From Arachis hypogaea (Eukaryota; Streptophyta; Magnoliopsida; Fabales; Fabaceae), in NCBI RefSeq assembly GCF_003086295.3, contig NC_092048.1:91430626-91494625 (forward strand): a DNA stretch of 64,000 nt, written 5' to 3'. Within the stretch, counting starts at the first letter, position 1. Each line of letters begins with the position of its first letter. The notes beneath the pieces were generated by a model. That model saw only the letters and a program-made list of their open reading frames with translations, was not told the origin of the DNA and did not search any database. This document shows, in pieces, positions 43,516-56,313 of this stretch. The position numbers and the translations under genes are program-made.

Positions 43516-45780
43516 TCATAGAGACTCAGAGCTTGATGTTGGCCTCCCAACACCAAACTTAGAAATTGAGTGTGCGGGCTCTGTTTGACTCTGTATTGAG
43601 AGAGGCTTTTCATGCTTCCTCTCCATGGTTATAGAAGAAGATCCTTGAGCCTTAAACACAAGGTAATCCTCATTCACTTGAAGGACTAACTCTATCACAG
43701 CTCTTGCTGTGGTTAGGAAGGGTCTTCCAAGGATGATGGATTCATCTTCATCTTTTCCAGTTTCTAGGATTATGAAGTCAGCAGGGATGTAATAGCCTTC
43801 AACCTTCACTAAGACATCCTCTACAAGTCCATAAGCCTGTTTTCTTGAATTGTCTGCCATCTCTAGTGAGATTCTTGCAGCTTACACCTCAAAGATCCCT
43901 AGTTTCTCCATTACAGAGAGGGGCATGAGGTTTATACTTGACCCAAGGTCACACAGAGCCTTTTTAAATGTCATGGTGCCTATGGTACAAGGTATTAAGA
44001 ACTTTTCAGGATCCTGTTTCTTCTGAGGTAATTTCAGTTGAACCAGATCATTCAGTTTATTGATGAGCAATGGGGGTCCATCCTCCCAAGTCTCATTACC
44101 AATTAACTTGGCATTCAGCTTCATGATTGCTCCTAGATACTGAGCAACTTGCTCTTCAACAATGTCTTCATCCTCTTTAGAGGAAGAATACTCATCAGAG
44201 CTCATGAATGGCAACAGTAAGTTCAGTGGAATCTCTATGGTCTCTATATGAGCCTCAGATTCCTTTGGTTCCTCATTAAGGAACTCCTTGGAGGCCAGTG
44301 AATGTCCATTGATGTCTTCCTCATTGGAAATCACTGCCTTTTCTTCCTCTCCAGGTTCGGCCATGTTGGTTATAGTTATGACCTTGCACTCTCTTTTTGG
44401 ATTCTCTTTTGTATTGCTTGGGAGAGTACTAGGAGGGAGTTCAGTAACTCTTTTACTCAGCTGACTCACTTGTGCCTCCAAATTTCTAATGGAGGACCTT
44501 GCTTCAGTCATGAAACTGAGAGTGGTCTTAGATAGATCAGAGACTACAGTTGCTAAGTCAGAGTGGCTCTGCTTAGAATTCTCTGTCTGTTGCTGAGAAG
44601 ATAATGGAAATGGTGTGCTGTTGCCAAACCTGTTTCTTTCACCATTAATATTATTGAAGCCTTGATTAGGCTTTTGTTGATCCTTCCATGAGAGATTAGG
44701 ATGATTCCTCCATGAAGGATTATAGGTGTTTCCATAGGATTCTCCCATGTAATTCACCTCTTTCATTGCAGGATTCTTAGGGTCATAGGCTTCTTCTTCA
44801 GAGGAAGCTTCCTTAGTACTGCCTGATGCAGCTTCCATTCCAGACAGACTCTGAGAAATCATATTGACTTGCTGAGTCAATATTTTGTTCTGAGCCAATA
44901 TTGCATTCAGAGTATCAATCTCAAGAAATCCTTTCTTCTGAGTTGTCCCATTATTCACAGGATTCCTTTCAGAAGTGTACATGAACTGGTTATTTGCAAC
45001 CATTTCAATGAGTTCCTGGGCTTCTGTAAGCGTCTTCTTCAGATGAAGAGATCCTCCAGCAGAGTGGTCCAATGACACCTTAGACAATTCAAACAGACCA
45101 TCATAAAATATACATATGATGCTCCAATCTGAAAACATGTCAGAAGGACACCTTCTGATCAATTGCTTGTATCTTTCCCAAGCTTTATAGATGGATTCAC
45201 CTTCCTTCTGTCTGAAGGTTTAGACTTCCACTCTAAGCTTGCTCAACTTCTGAGGTAGAAAAAATTTGGCCAAGAAAGTATTGACCAACTTTTTCCAAGA
45301 GTTCAGGCTATCTTTAGGTTGTGAGTCCAACCATGTCCTAGCTCTGTCTCTTACAGCAAAGGGGAAAAGCATAAGTCTGTAGACCTCAGGATTAACCCCA
45401 TTGGTCTTAACAGTGTCACAGATTTGCAAGAATTCAGCTAAAAACTAATGAGGATCTTCCAATGGAAGTCCATGAAACTTGCAATTCTTCTGCATTAGAG
45501 AAACTAATTGAGGCTTAAGCTCAAAGTTGTTTGCTCCAATTGTAGGAATTGAGATGCTCCTTCCACAGAAGTCAGAAGAGGGTACAATAAAGTCACCAAG
45601 CATCTTCCTTGCATCTCCACCATTGTTGTTGGGTTCGGTCATCTCTTCTTCTTTTTCGAAAAATTCTGTCAGATCCTCTCCAGAGTGTTGTGCTTTAGCT
45701 TTTCTTAGCTTCCTCTTTAGAGTCCTTTCAGGTTCCGGATCAGCTTCAACAAGAATGTTCTTATCCTTGCTCCTGCTCAT
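43516..45780 (-). pseudogene. F2 gag-protease
   Basis: A single frame of 755 codons from ATG 45780 to the stop at 43516. Gag: basic, charged N-terminus (PERTLKRKLRKAKAQ), Retrotrans_gag capsid domain (LFPFAVRDRARTWLDSQP, SWKKLVNTFLAKFF), helical linker (LNAILAQNKILTQQVN) and an Asn/Trp-rich stretch (NPSWRNHPN). I see no clear zinc knuckle. Protease: LIPCTIGTMTF, CDLGSSINLMP, ILGRPFL. It would make particle protein and its own protease but no polymerase. Three stops (near 45440, 45217 and 43879) break it; each falls where CAG or CAA to TAG or TAA is the simplest change. No frameshift is seen. Confidence 0.88.
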
Positions 45781-46549
45781 ATGAAAAAGAAGAGAACAGA
45801 AAAGAATAGGAATCCTCTATGTCACAGTATAGAGATTCCTTTATGTGAGTAGAAGAATAGAAGAGTAGAATGAAGAAGAGAGAAGTTGAAGAATTAGAAC
45901 ACACAGAGAGAGAGAGGGTTCGAATTATAAGAAGAAGAGAAGTGTTAGTAAATAAATAAATAAATAGAAAGAGATGGAAGAGAATTCGAATTTTAAATTA
46001 AAATAAAAGGAAAGTATTTTTGTTTTTATTTTAGTTATAGTTATAATTCGAAAATCATAAAAAGGAATAAAATAAAATTAAAATTTAAAACAATTAGTTA
46101 ATTAAAAAGAATTTTGAAAAAGGGGTTAGTTATTTTCAAAAATTGGAGAGAGAGAAGTAGTTAGGTAGTTTTAAAAAAGATATGATTGAAATAGAAAACT
46201 TTTAAATTCAAACAAAAAGTCAAGTAGTTAATTGAAAAAGATTTGAAAATTAATTTTGAAAAGATAAGAAGTTAGAAAAAGATTTTGAAATTAAATTTTG
46301 AAAAAGATATGATTGAAAATCATTTTGAAGAATATTTGAAAAGGAAATTGAAAATATTTGATTTTTGAAATTAAAGTTGATTACTTGACTAACAAGAAAC
46401 TAAAAGATATGATTCTAGAATTTAAAGATTGAACCTTTCTTAATAGGCATGTAACAACTTGAAATTTTTGACTCAAAATATTAAATGTTAGTAATAAATT
46501 CGAAAATATGAAATAAAAAGTAAGAAAAAGATTTTGAAAATCAATTTTT
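45781..46549 (-). other. F2 leader, AT-rich
   Basis: Between gag and 5' LTR. It has a GA-rich part (45840-45930) and an A/T-rich part with 'gaaaatt' repeats, like the C leader. No clear PBS lies between it and the LTR; bases expected at the LTR end (tggtgcacg) are missing here. Confidence 0.65.
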
Positions 46550-48162
46550 AAAATTGTGATCTCTAACAATGGCGCCAAAAACTTGGTACGCACAATCTGA
46601 ATTTCAACTCTTTTTCACAACTCTGCACAACTATCAGCAAGTGTACTGGGTCGTCCTAGTAATATCTTACGTGAGTAAGGGACGATCCCACGGAGATTGT
46701 CAGCTTGAAGCAAGCTATGGTCATCCTTGTAAATCTCAGTCAGGCAGATTCAAATGGTTATGAGGTTTTGGTGGGAATTTCAAATAAGCGTCTGGAGATG
46801 CTTTGATGCTTTTGAACGTCTGCTTTCCTACTACCTTCTTCCAATCATGCGTTACCTCCTTCCATGGCAAGCTGTATGATCCTCTCGGATGAAAACAAAT
46901 CCATATGCGCTGTCACCGCACGGCTAATCATTTGTCGGTTCCCGCTAGCATCGGAATAGGACCATTGTCCTTTTGCACACTGTCACTTGTGCCCCACATT
47001 CACAGGTTTGAAGCTCGTCACAGTCATCCCTTTCCAGATCCTACTCGGAATACCACAGACAAGGTTTAGACTTTTCGGATCTTAGGAATGCTGCCAATGG
47101 TTCTAGCCTATACCACGAGGACTCTGATCTCACAGAATGGAATGCTCTGTTGTCAGGAGAGGCAACCATGTGTCGTGAACCAGGAGGCCAAGAGATAAAC
47201 ACTCAAGCTATTGCAGATAGAACGAAAGTGGTTGTCAGGCACGCGTTCATAAGTGAGAATGATGACGAGTGTCACGGATCATCACATTCATCAGGTTGAA
47301 GTGCGAGTGAATATCTTAGAGAAGAAGTAGGCATGAATTGAATAGAAAAATAATAGTACTTGTATTAATTCATGAAGAGGAGCAGAGCTCCACACCTTAA
47401 TCTCTGGGGTGTAGAAACTCCACCGTTGAAAATACATAACTGAAAAAGGTCTAGGCATGGCTGTGAGGCCAGCCTCTCCAAATGTTAAATATGGCTAAAA
47501 GCTCAACAAAATATGGTCAAAAGACATAAAATAAATCTCTGAAAGTTATTTTTATACTAAACTAGTAACCTAGGGTTACAGAAAATGAGTAACTAAGTGC
47601 AGATAGTGCAGAAATCTACTTCCGGGGCCCACTTGGTGTGTGCTTGGGCTGGGCATTGAAGCTTTTTCATGCTTAGGCTTTTCTTGGAGTTAAACGCCAG
47701 CTTTGGTGCCAGTTTGGGCATTTAACTCCAATTCTGGTGCCAGTTTGAGCGTTTTACGCCAAGATGTTTTAGGCTATCTTTGAATGCCAGTTTGGGCCAT
47801 CAAATCTCGGGCAAAGTATGAACTATTATATATTTATGGAATGCCCAGGATGTCAACTTTCCAACGCAATTCAGATCGTGCCAATTGGGCTTCTGTAACT
47901 CCAGAAAATCCACTTCGAGTGTAGGGAGGTCAGAATCCAACAGCATCTGTAGTCATTTTTCAGCCTCTGAATCAGATTTTTGCTCAGGTTCCTCTATTTC
48001 AGCAAGAAAATACCTGAAATCACAGAAATACACAAACTCATAGTAAAGTCCAGAAATATGATTTTTGAATAAAAAATAATAGAAATATAATAAAAAGTAA
48101 TTAAATCATACTAAAAACTATGTAAAACAATGCCAAAAAGGGTATAAATTATCTGCTCATCA
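46550..48162 (-). mobile_element. F2 5' LTR
   Basis: It matches 38604-40263 throughout and ends CTGCTCATCA at 48162 before TSD gcaat. The first bases of the reversed LTR differ, so its sense 3' end is cut or rearranged. GGCGTT-type units are at 47690-47800. Confidence 0.87.
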
Positions 48163-49796
48163 GCAATCATGAGTGATAAAATCCCAATACCTTGGTGATT
48201 CAATCTCTCTAATCTTTGAGCAATTGCCAATTCCTTGGTCTAATTGCTCATGAAAAGAGATGAAGTTTGGTCCCTGATTATACCTCACACATTCCTAGAT
48301 CCAAATAGTGGGTGGATTAAATGTCACAATATCCAACCCAAAACCCAAATCTATTCAAGTGTGAGAAGGAATTTCAAGCATGATTCTATGATTCCTTTTC
48401 CAAGGATCACATAGAATCCAAGTACGTTCAATCTCTTTTCCAAGATAATCGGATGATTGAATGAAGAACAAAATTCTTTCTAGTAAATCAAAGAGAGATG
48501 AAGAGAAGAAGAAAGTAAAATTACTATTGATCCATCAAATTACAATAGAGCTCCTTCCCCCCAATGAAGTGGGGGTTTAGTGGATCATAGCTCTTCTATA
48601 AAGAAATTGCATAATTGAAAGTGAAGAGAAGTTAAAATTAACTAACTAAGTACAAGCAAAGAAAGTGCAAAAGTGAAGTGTGTAATCCCTACTAGGGAGT
48701 CCCCCCTTTTAAGTTCAAAACTTTCCCTATTTATACTAATGCCTTGGATTCTCGAGTCTTCATCTCATACTTTTGGATTGGGCTTTTGAACTCAAGTTGG
48801 AAGCATGAATTGGGCGGTGGATCCTGACGCTTTCTATTGAGCGTGACAATTGAGCCCTGGGCAGTTTCTTATCGTTATGCGTGCGAGTCGCCCACGCATA
48901 CGCGTGACCCTAGTCGCTGACGCTCAACCAAGAGCATGAACGTGAGCACTGACACGAGCGTGAGGGCATCTCCCGGAAAATGCTGCGCTGCCATAAGATC
49001 GCACATGCGAGCACAGGCCAATCTTCCTTGTCACGCATATGTGTTGCCCACGCGTACGCGTGACCCTTAGTCGAGGATGCTCAGCAACGAGCGTGAGTGA
49101 GAGCGTGCAAGGAGCGTTGGGCATTTTTCCCTTGTCACGTGTACGCGTCGCCCACGGTACGCATGACCCTTGTCGAAGGCACTCTCCAACGAGTGTGCAG
49201 GCGAGCGTTGAAGCGAGCATAGGCACTTTGGTGCTCATGTGAGGGGAGTGTTTGTGGAGGGAGTGCCAGGCCTTGGTGCTAATGTGAGGGGAGTGTTTGT
49301 GGAAGGAGTGTCAGGCCTTGGTGCTGGCGCTCTTGAGTGAGCATTGGTATGAGCACTGGGCCGAGCGTTGGGCCTTCTTGATGCATGATGCTCTTGGGCA
49401 AGCGCTGGGGTGAGCGCTGGGGTGAGCGTGAATTCCTAGGCTGGTGCTTGCTTGTGCAAGCTTGTGTGCTAGTGTCCTCAAGGGCCCCATTCCTCCTATC
49501 TCTGCTTCCCCCGCATTTAACGAAATAAATTGCATCAAAGTTTTGATATTTTATGATTGAACTCAAGATTTTCTATCCTATCCAAATGCAATGAAGTCAC
49601 TTAATCAAACCATCTCTTAAACACCACTTCTTGCATTATATAATTCTTATAATTTCATGAATTAACCACAATTTCCATTCATCTTTGATGCACCAATTCA
49701 TGTATGCCATTGCTTGTTTATTAACTATATTTGCATGAAAACAACTAAAAACTATTAAAAATTATAAGTAAAACCACCAACGATGCATATGCATCA
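48163..49796 (-). mobile_element. D left LTR, remainder after F2
   Basis: Continues 38296-38603 after the TSD. Sense TATAAATA at 48735-48728. 'gagcgtg'/'acgcgtacgcgtg' repeats lie at 48830-49450; frames there (48924-49538) are shadows. It ends GCATATGCATCA at 49796. Confidence 0.87.
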
Positions 49797-51000
49797 CAAC
49801 ACCAAACTTAAACCTTGCTTGTCTCAAAGCAATAAAAGAACTATGCATAAAGGTTTCTTTTAATTGGAATAGGTTGAAGAATTTCTTATGATGCCTTGGT
49901 GAGTGAAGTGATTAGGTGATAATGGGGTGAACTCCAATTTGTATGCTTGTGCAAGGATTCCAGTGCTTATTAGTCCTTACATTTTGGATGTCTTAGATCT
50001 TAGGACCTTCAATCAAATGATATTATGGAAGCCTCTTTATAGATTGTCACCTTGAAGCAGCACTTATTTTCTTACATTTTTCTTTTCTTTTTATATCTTA
50101 GCCTCGACTCTAAGTGTCATGTCTCAAAGCGGCTCTTAAGATAATAAGCTTTCAATCAGTATTCCCAAACCAGTTGGTTTAAGATACTAGGTGTTGAAGC
50201 ACCCCTTAGGATTTACTTGCTCAAGCCTCTCTATCTTTGACACAAGTCTACCATAAGCATTGATGCTCAGAGCCTTGGGCTTGTTTTTTATTTTTCTTTT
50301 CTTTTTCTTTATGCATTTTTTTTCTTTTTCTGCTGCTTCTTAGATATTAAGATTTTTGAGAAGTTCCTCAATACTTTTTTGAACTTCATTCTATGTCTAT
50401 GAGATCCCATACAAGTTTTCACAAACATGAGATCTCAATACACAATCACACAATCAGAACCCCCACTTCTCTTAATCTTTTGCTTGCCTTAAAATTTTAA
50501 AATTCTTCTATCTTTTCTTTTAAAGAAATATTCTCTGTTGCATTCTTAGAGATATTGGGTGCAAGCAAATTTTCAAGAGTATGGTACTATGAGATGTCAT
50601 GCATCATGGTTATTAAGCTAAAAGAAAACTAAACTAAACCAAACAGGGGCACAATAGCACTTTCAATTACAGTAAATTGAACACAAGACAATCACTTAAC
50701 AATACAACGTCTTGGTGTCCACTTGCTTCACTCCTTATCATTATCATTCTTGGTCTTTGTATCCTTCTTTGCCTCTTTGGGTGATGATGCATAGTTTCTC
50801 AAAGGAATGAAGTGACTGCCTATAATAAACTTTGAAAGTTGCTTGTCTCCAAGCACTTAAAAAAAATTTAGTTATCATGCATGTATGCTTGTGAAATTTT
50901 TTTGTCTTAACTTTGGTGTGTGAATACCAAACTTAGTTTTTTGCTCATCCTTCTATGCAAAATCAGAGTACATAATTCAACTTTTTATGCATGCATAAGA
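49797..51000 (-). other. D PPT and 3' noncoding region
   Basis: Sense tttaagtttggtgttg at the LTR edge, with GCTT...AAGC pairing 49830-49817 just upstream. A second stem GCTTG, loop GAGA, CAAGC is at 50854-50841. Near 50915-50940 a PPT-like 'aagtttggt' faces its inverse. No post-stop tandem hairpin of the F/E type was found. No gene. Confidence 0.6.
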
Positions 51001-52060
51001 TTACATATGGGATTCTTTCTCACTTTTGATCTCAATGTCAAGAGGGATTCTGTTGGTTGTCACATATGGGGGTTTTGGTTGCGGTTCTTCCTTGATTCCC
51101 ATGACTCCTTGAGCTTGTTGCACTACTTCTACTTCCTTCCTTTCCTTCAATCTTGGGCTTAGGAGTTTTGGAGGTGACTCATTGGGTGCCTCTTTCAAGT
51201 TTGGGTCTCTGTAGTCAACCTTCATACACTCATTCTCTTGAGTAGAATCATGCATGGTCTTGAAGACATGGAATACTAGTTGTTCATCATGCACTCTTAG
51301 CAGCAACTCTCCCTTTTCAACATCTATCAATGCTCTACCCATGGCTAAGAAAGGCCTTCCCAAAATGATGGAGTTGTTGTGATCTTCCTCTATGTCAAGG
51401 ATGACAAAGTCAGTTGAGAGGAAGAATTTTCCCACGTTCACCAGGACATTCTCTACAACCCCACATGCTTTCTTCATGGATCTATCCGCTAATTAGAGAG
51501 CTATTTGTGTGGGTTTCAACTCATTAATTTGGAGCTTTTTCATCAAAGATAGAGGCATAAGGTTTAAACTTGCACCATGGTCACAAAAAGGCTTTCTCAA
51601 ATGTCATATTGCCTATGGTGTAGGGGATATGGAAGCTTCCTAGGTCTTGCTTCTTCATTGGTAGGTTCCTTTGAATAAAAGCACTACACACCTCAGTCAT
51701 CACAAGCGTTTGTCCTTCCTTCAAGGATTTTTTCTTCAACAATAATTCTTTCATGAATTTGGCATGTATGGGCATTTGTTCAAGTGCTTCTATAAAAGGA
51801 ATATTGATATGGAGTGTCTTGAATATCTCTAGGAACCTGGGGTATTGCTTCTCCTTAACCCCTCCTTTGAGCTTCTGAGAGTATGCGGCTTTTGGCACAT
51901 ATGGCTTCAGAGCCTTCGTCATTGAATCATCTACTTGTATAGAGGCTTTTTGTCCTTACTTTTGCTTCTCTACTTCTTCTTTTGAGCCTTCTTTGTCGTG
52001 GTCCTCTTGAGGTGTGGCTTCCTTCTCCACAATCTTCCCACTTCTCAATGTGATTGCCTT
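51001..52060 (-). pseudogene. D protease region
   Basis: On the minus strand: KPYVPKAAYSQKLK, FLEIFKTLHINIPFIEALEQMP, FHIPYTIGNMTFEKA, then after a frame change near 51590 a D-H-G-A-S version of the protease motif and FSTDFVILDIEEDHN, ILGRPFLAMG and LRVHDEQLVF, ending at 51001. In relatives this aspartic protease cuts Gag. The motif reads CDHGAS where DLGAS is usual, still with Asp. A stop near 51493 and the frame change disable it. Closest relative in the window is E. Confidence 0.8.
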
Positions 52061-52493
52061 GTACTCTTCCTATTTGATGGCTTTTCCATCTTCCCGTGGG
52101 TTGATTATAGTGTCATTGGGGAATGTTGGTAGGCATGGGTGCTTGCTTGGATAGGTATCCAACTTCTACTCCAAGTTTCTTAATTGAGGCTCCTTGATTT
52201 TGCATGTTGGATCTTATTTCATCTTGAAAATCCTTCATCTCCCTTGCGTGTTGGATCTTTGAAGTTTCTGAATCTTCTGCTATCTTTGCAAGTAAGGTCT
52301 CTATCCTTGCAAGTATATCATTATCAAAAGATGATTGTAGAGCTGGTGATAGTGGGTTGGAATTTGTTGGGGGTTGGAAATGGCTATTTTGTGAGTGTTG
52401 ATGGGATTCGAAGGGGGCATTGTGTATGTTTTGGTATTGCTTCTGATTGGAGAGCTGGTGGTTATAGTTGTTGGAATGGTTGGTGTTTTGTGT
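52061..52493 (-). pseudogene. D gag-protease linker, decayed
   Basis: Degenerate minus-strand sequence between the Asn-rich Gag tail and the protease region. Plus-strand frames at 52184-52610 overlap it and look like shadows. I cannot follow one frame through it. Confidence 0.45.
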
Positions 52494-53640
52494 TCAATGG
52501 TCTGGGTTTTGATTTTGTTGCCCTCTCCACCCAAAATTTGGGTAGTTTCTCCATCTAGGATTGTAAGTTTTTGCACAATTGCCTACAAAATTAGCTTGCT
52601 CCCATGTTGATTGTTCCACCTTATAATTGCCTCCAAAGTGAGCTTCTTCTTGCATGTTGTAGGATGGTACTTGGGTGTTGATGGCTGACACTTGTGCTTT
52701 TTCCATGTGCTTAGCAATAGTTTCTAATTGTTGTGTGATCAGCTTATTTTGTGATAATATAGCATCTACACCTTTAAGTTCCATTACTCCCTATTTTGGA
52801 TTAGAGCTTCTCTTTGAAGTATAGTTATACTGATTGTTGGCCACAGTCTCAATGAGTTCTATGGCTTCTTTGGGAGTCTTTTTTGTGTTGAGGGAGCCTC
52901 CTAAGGAGTGATCTAATGCTTTCTTTGCTTCTTGACAGAGGCCTCCATAAAAGATATGAAGCTGGACCCATTCATTGAACATGTCAGGGGGAATCTCCTT
53001 GTTAATTCCTTGTACCTCTTCCAAACCTCATAAAGTGTCTCTGCATCTATTTGCTTGAATGTCTGCACCTCTATTCTCAGCTTGATGATCCATTGAGGAG
53101 GGTAAAATTTGGTAAAAAACTTATTGACCACATCATCCCAAGTAGTAAGGCTCTTCTTGGGGAAAGATTCTAACCATTTAGATGCTTTATCCCTTATGGA
53201 GAAAGGGAATAGAAACAGTCTATATGTGTCTTGAGGAACCCTGTTTGTCTTCACTATATCACATATCCTCAAGAAGGTCGTCAAGTGCTGGTTAGGGTCC
53301 TCTTGAACACCTCCTCTAAATTGGCAATTATTTTGAACAAGGGTGATCAATTGAGGCTTTAACTCGAAATCGTTTACATGCACACCAGGTGTAAGAATAC
53401 TACTCCCACAATTTCTAGGATTGGGATTGATGAAGGAGCCTAACACCCATCTAACAGGTGGGGTATGATTGTCAGCACCCTCTCTATGATGATTATGCAT
53501 TTCATCCTCCATGGTTTGATCTAGATCCTCTTATTCTCTAACTATCCTTTTGCCTCTTGCTGTTGCTTCTCTTCTCAATCTTAGAAATGTTCTCTCTGGT
53601 TCAGAATCAAAAGAGGTCGATTCCCCTCTTCTACCACCTG
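52494..53640 (-). pseudogene. D gag
   Basis: Minus-strand Gag: charged start near 53630, ATG at 53512, FELKPQLITLVQNNCQF, capsid domain LFPFSIRDKASKWLESFP with WDDVVNKFFTKFYPP, a shift near 52920, then LGGSLNTKKTPKEAIELIETVANNQ, a helical part (GVDAILSQNKLITQQLETIAKH) and NPRWRNYPNFGW. It would form the particle shell. It is broken by a stop near 53535, the frame change and a stop near 52790 (CAG to TAG fits). It aligns with F2 Gag in order of parts but is clearly diverged. No RT or integrase is found in D. Confidence 0.85.
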
Positions 53641-53892
53641 GGATACACAAATTAAGCAAAAATTTAAGTGAAAGTAATTACCCTCTCAAGAAGAGGGGGA
53701 TTATAATTGGATGATGCAAAGCATCAAACAGTTAGTGGGCTTAAAACAAAGATGAAAATATGTAAAATGAAAAATTGAATAACAATGACTGCAAGGGAGA
53801 ATACACAAACTAAAATCAATCTAATTAACAAAATAAAAGAAAAGTGTTTAATCTAGGTATCCTCTGACTTAGTCATTGTTAATTCAAATCAA
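53641..53892 (-). other. D leader
   Basis: Short AT-rich leader between gag and PBS. No gene seen. Confidence 0.6.
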
Positions 53893-53910
53893 TCCCTGGC
53901 AATGTCGCCA
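53893..53910 (-). promoter_or_regulatory. Primer binding site of D (tRNA-Asp type)
   Basis: Sense tggcgacattgccaggga, 15 of 18 matches to the C PBS, a few bases inside the LTR end at 53917. Confidence 0.75.
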
Positions 53911-53916
53911 TAAACT

Positions 53917-55987
53917 TGATGACAGAAATCGTATCACTACAAATTCCCTCCGGCAAGTATACCGAATTCTCGTCAAGTAATAACTCACTTAGAGTGAGGT
54001 CGAATCCCACAGAGATTGATAGATTGAGAAATTTTTAGTCAATTGGATATTCTAGTCAAATAAATCATTAATGGATATTAAGTAGCAAGAAATTAAATGG
54101 CTAAATAGTAAATGAGCATGAAAGTAAATGACTGAAATAAAGAGCATAAATGTAAAGAGCTGGAAACTTAAATTGCATAAAGTAAATGAATGAATTGAAA
54201 GGCGAAAGGGAATTGAATTAAATGGAATTGAAAATACTAAGAAGTGGAATACAAGAGTAGGGAATGTTCATTGGGTTAAGGAGATATTGCATTCTCCAAA
54301 TCAACACATTCTCATCTCTTCCTCACTCATGCAACTCATTGACCTCTTGGCAATCATGAGTGATCCAATCCCAATTTCCTGGTGATTCAATCTCTATAAT
54401 CTTTGATGAATTGCCAATTCGTTGGTCTAATTGCTCAAGAAAAGAGATGAAACTTGGTCCCTGATTATACCACACACTTTCCTAGATCCAAATAGCGGGT
54501 AGATTAAATGTCACAATATCCAACCCAAAACCCATATCTATTCAAGTGTGAGATGGAATTTCAAGCATGATTCTATGATTCCTTTTCAAAGGATCACATA
54601 GAATCCAAGTACATTCAATCTCTTTCCCAAGATAATTGAATGATTGAATGAAGAATGAAATTCTTTCTAGTAAATCAAAGAGAGATGAAGAGAAGAAGAA
54701 AGTAAAATTACTATTGATCCCTCAAATTACAATAGAGCTCCCTCTCCCAATGAAGTGGGGGTTTAGTGGGTTATAGCTCTTCTACAAAGAAATTGCATAA
54801 TTAGAAGTGCAGAAAAGTAAAAAGTAACTAACTAAGTACAAGCAAAGACGGTGCAAAAGTTAAGTGTGTAATCCCTGCTAGGGAATCCCCCTTTTAAGTT
54901 CAAAACTTTCCCTATTTATACTAATGCCTTGGCTTCTCGAGTCTTTATCTCATACTTTTGGATTGGGCTTTTGAACTCACGTTGGAAGCATGAATTAGGG
55001 ACTGGATCCTGGCACTTGCTACTGAGCATGACAATTGAGCGCTGGCCATTTTCTTATCGTCATGCGAGTGCGTCGTCCACGTGTACGCGTGAGTCTGGTC
55101 GCTGATGCTCAACCAAGAGTGTGAACGCGAGCACTGATACGAACGTGGGGGCAACTCTAGGCAAGTGCTGCGCTGTCATAAGAGCACGCATGCGAGCGCA
55201 TGCCAATCTTTGTTGTCACGTGTATGTGTCGCCCACGCGTACGCATGACCCTTAGTCAAGGATGCTTAGGAACGAGCATGAGTGAGAGCATGCAACGAGC
55301 ATTGGAAATTTTTTCCTTGTCACGCGTATGCGTTGCCCACACGTATGTGTGACCCTTGTCGAAGGCGCTCTCCAACGAGCATGCAGGCGACCATTGAGGC
55401 GAGCGTAGGCACTTTGGTGCTAATGTAAAGGGAATGTTTGTGGAAGGAGTGCGAGGCGTTGGTGCTGGCACTTGCTTTTGTAAGTGCTGAGAGGGGAGCG
55501 CCCAGCATTTGGTGCTGGCACTCTTGAGTGAGAATTGGTACGAGCGCTAGAGTGAGCGTTGGGCCTTCTTGATGTTTGATGCTCTTGGGCGAGCATTGGG
55601 GTGAGTGCTAGGGTGAGTGTGAATTCTTAGGCTGTGGCTTGCTTGTGCAAGCTTGTATGCCAGTGTCCTCAAGGGCTCCATTCCTCCCATATATACTTCC
55701 CATGCATTTAACCAAATAAAGTGCATCAAGGTTTTGATATTTCATGATTTAACTCAAGATTTTCTATCATATCCAAATGCAATGAAGTCACTTAGTCAAA
55801 CCATCTCTTAAACACCACTTCTTGCATTATATAATTCTTGTAATTTCATGAACTAACCACAATTTCGATTCATCTTTGATGCACCAATGCATGTATGCCA
55901 TTGTTTGTTAATTAACTATATTTGCATGAAAACAACTAAAAACTACTAAAAATAATAAGTAAAACCAACAATGATGCATATGCATCA
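53917..55987 (-). mobile_element. D right LTR (sense 5' LTR)
   Basis: TGATGACAG...GCATATGCATCA, 2071 bp. Sense TATAAATA at 54920-54913. Repeats of 'gagcgtg'/'cacgcgtatgcg' type at 55000-55630. The partner is split by F2. The flank tgatt (55988-55992) may be one TSD copy; the other is lost. Confidence 0.88.
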
Positions 55988-56122
55988 TGATTCAATCCGA
56001 TTTTGGTTGCTCAAACCCTTAATCCTCGTAAAAATAATATCCACTCACCATGGTATTACTTGATGTGATTTGGTGCACTTGCCAATATCCGAGCGCATTA
56101 ATTTTTTGCTCATTAAGTTTTT
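55988..56122 (+). mobile_element. Element G 5' LTR end
   Basis: The last part of an LTR on the plus strand, with 'tggtgcacttgcc' near its end as in other LTRs here, cut on the left by D and followed by a PBS. Confidence 0.6.
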
Positions 56123-56140
56123 TGGTCCCATTGCCGGGAA
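56123..56140 (+). promoter_or_regulatory. Primer binding site of G
   Basis: tggtcccattgccgggaa, a diverged tRNA-Asp-type PBS. Confidence 0.6.
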
Positions 56141-56313
56141 TTAATTGAGATTGACAGCATACATCCAGTTGAATCGCTAAATTAGATCTTATTTTATTTT
56201 ATTCTATTTTCTTTTCTTTTCTTTATTTTTGTTTAATTCTTCTTTTCTCTTTTATTCTTCTTTATTCAAAATGGTGTGTGTAATTTTTCTTTATTTGTGC
56301 ACGCAAGGAATCA

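Larger units (their letters stand above)
38604..48162 (-). mobile_element. Element F2, non-autonomous FIDEL-like
   Basis: TSD gcaat at 38599-38603 and 48163-48167. Its left LTR (sense 3') is 38604-40263 and its right LTR (sense 5') about 46550-48162. In between are ORF3 and gag-protease, all minus, with no RT, RNase H or integrase. I recall a published peanut pair, FIDEL (autonomous) and Feral (non-autonomous); F1 and F2 may correspond to Feral, but this needs alignment. Confidence 0.9.
38296..55987 (-). mobile_element. Element D, non-autonomous gypsy-like, with F2 nested
   Basis: Left LTR 38296-38603 plus 48163-49796 (its sense 3' LTR, missing about 140 bases at the far end), internal region 49797-53916, right LTR 53917-55987 (sense 5' LTR). 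PBS at 53893-53910 and PPT at 49797-49815. It encodes only gag and protease. F2 is inserted in the left LTR with TSD gcaat. Confidence 0.88.

Noticed and set aside
49039..49538. Frames in the gagcgtg repeats of the D LTR
   Set aside because: Repeat-driven, in both strands, inside an LTR.
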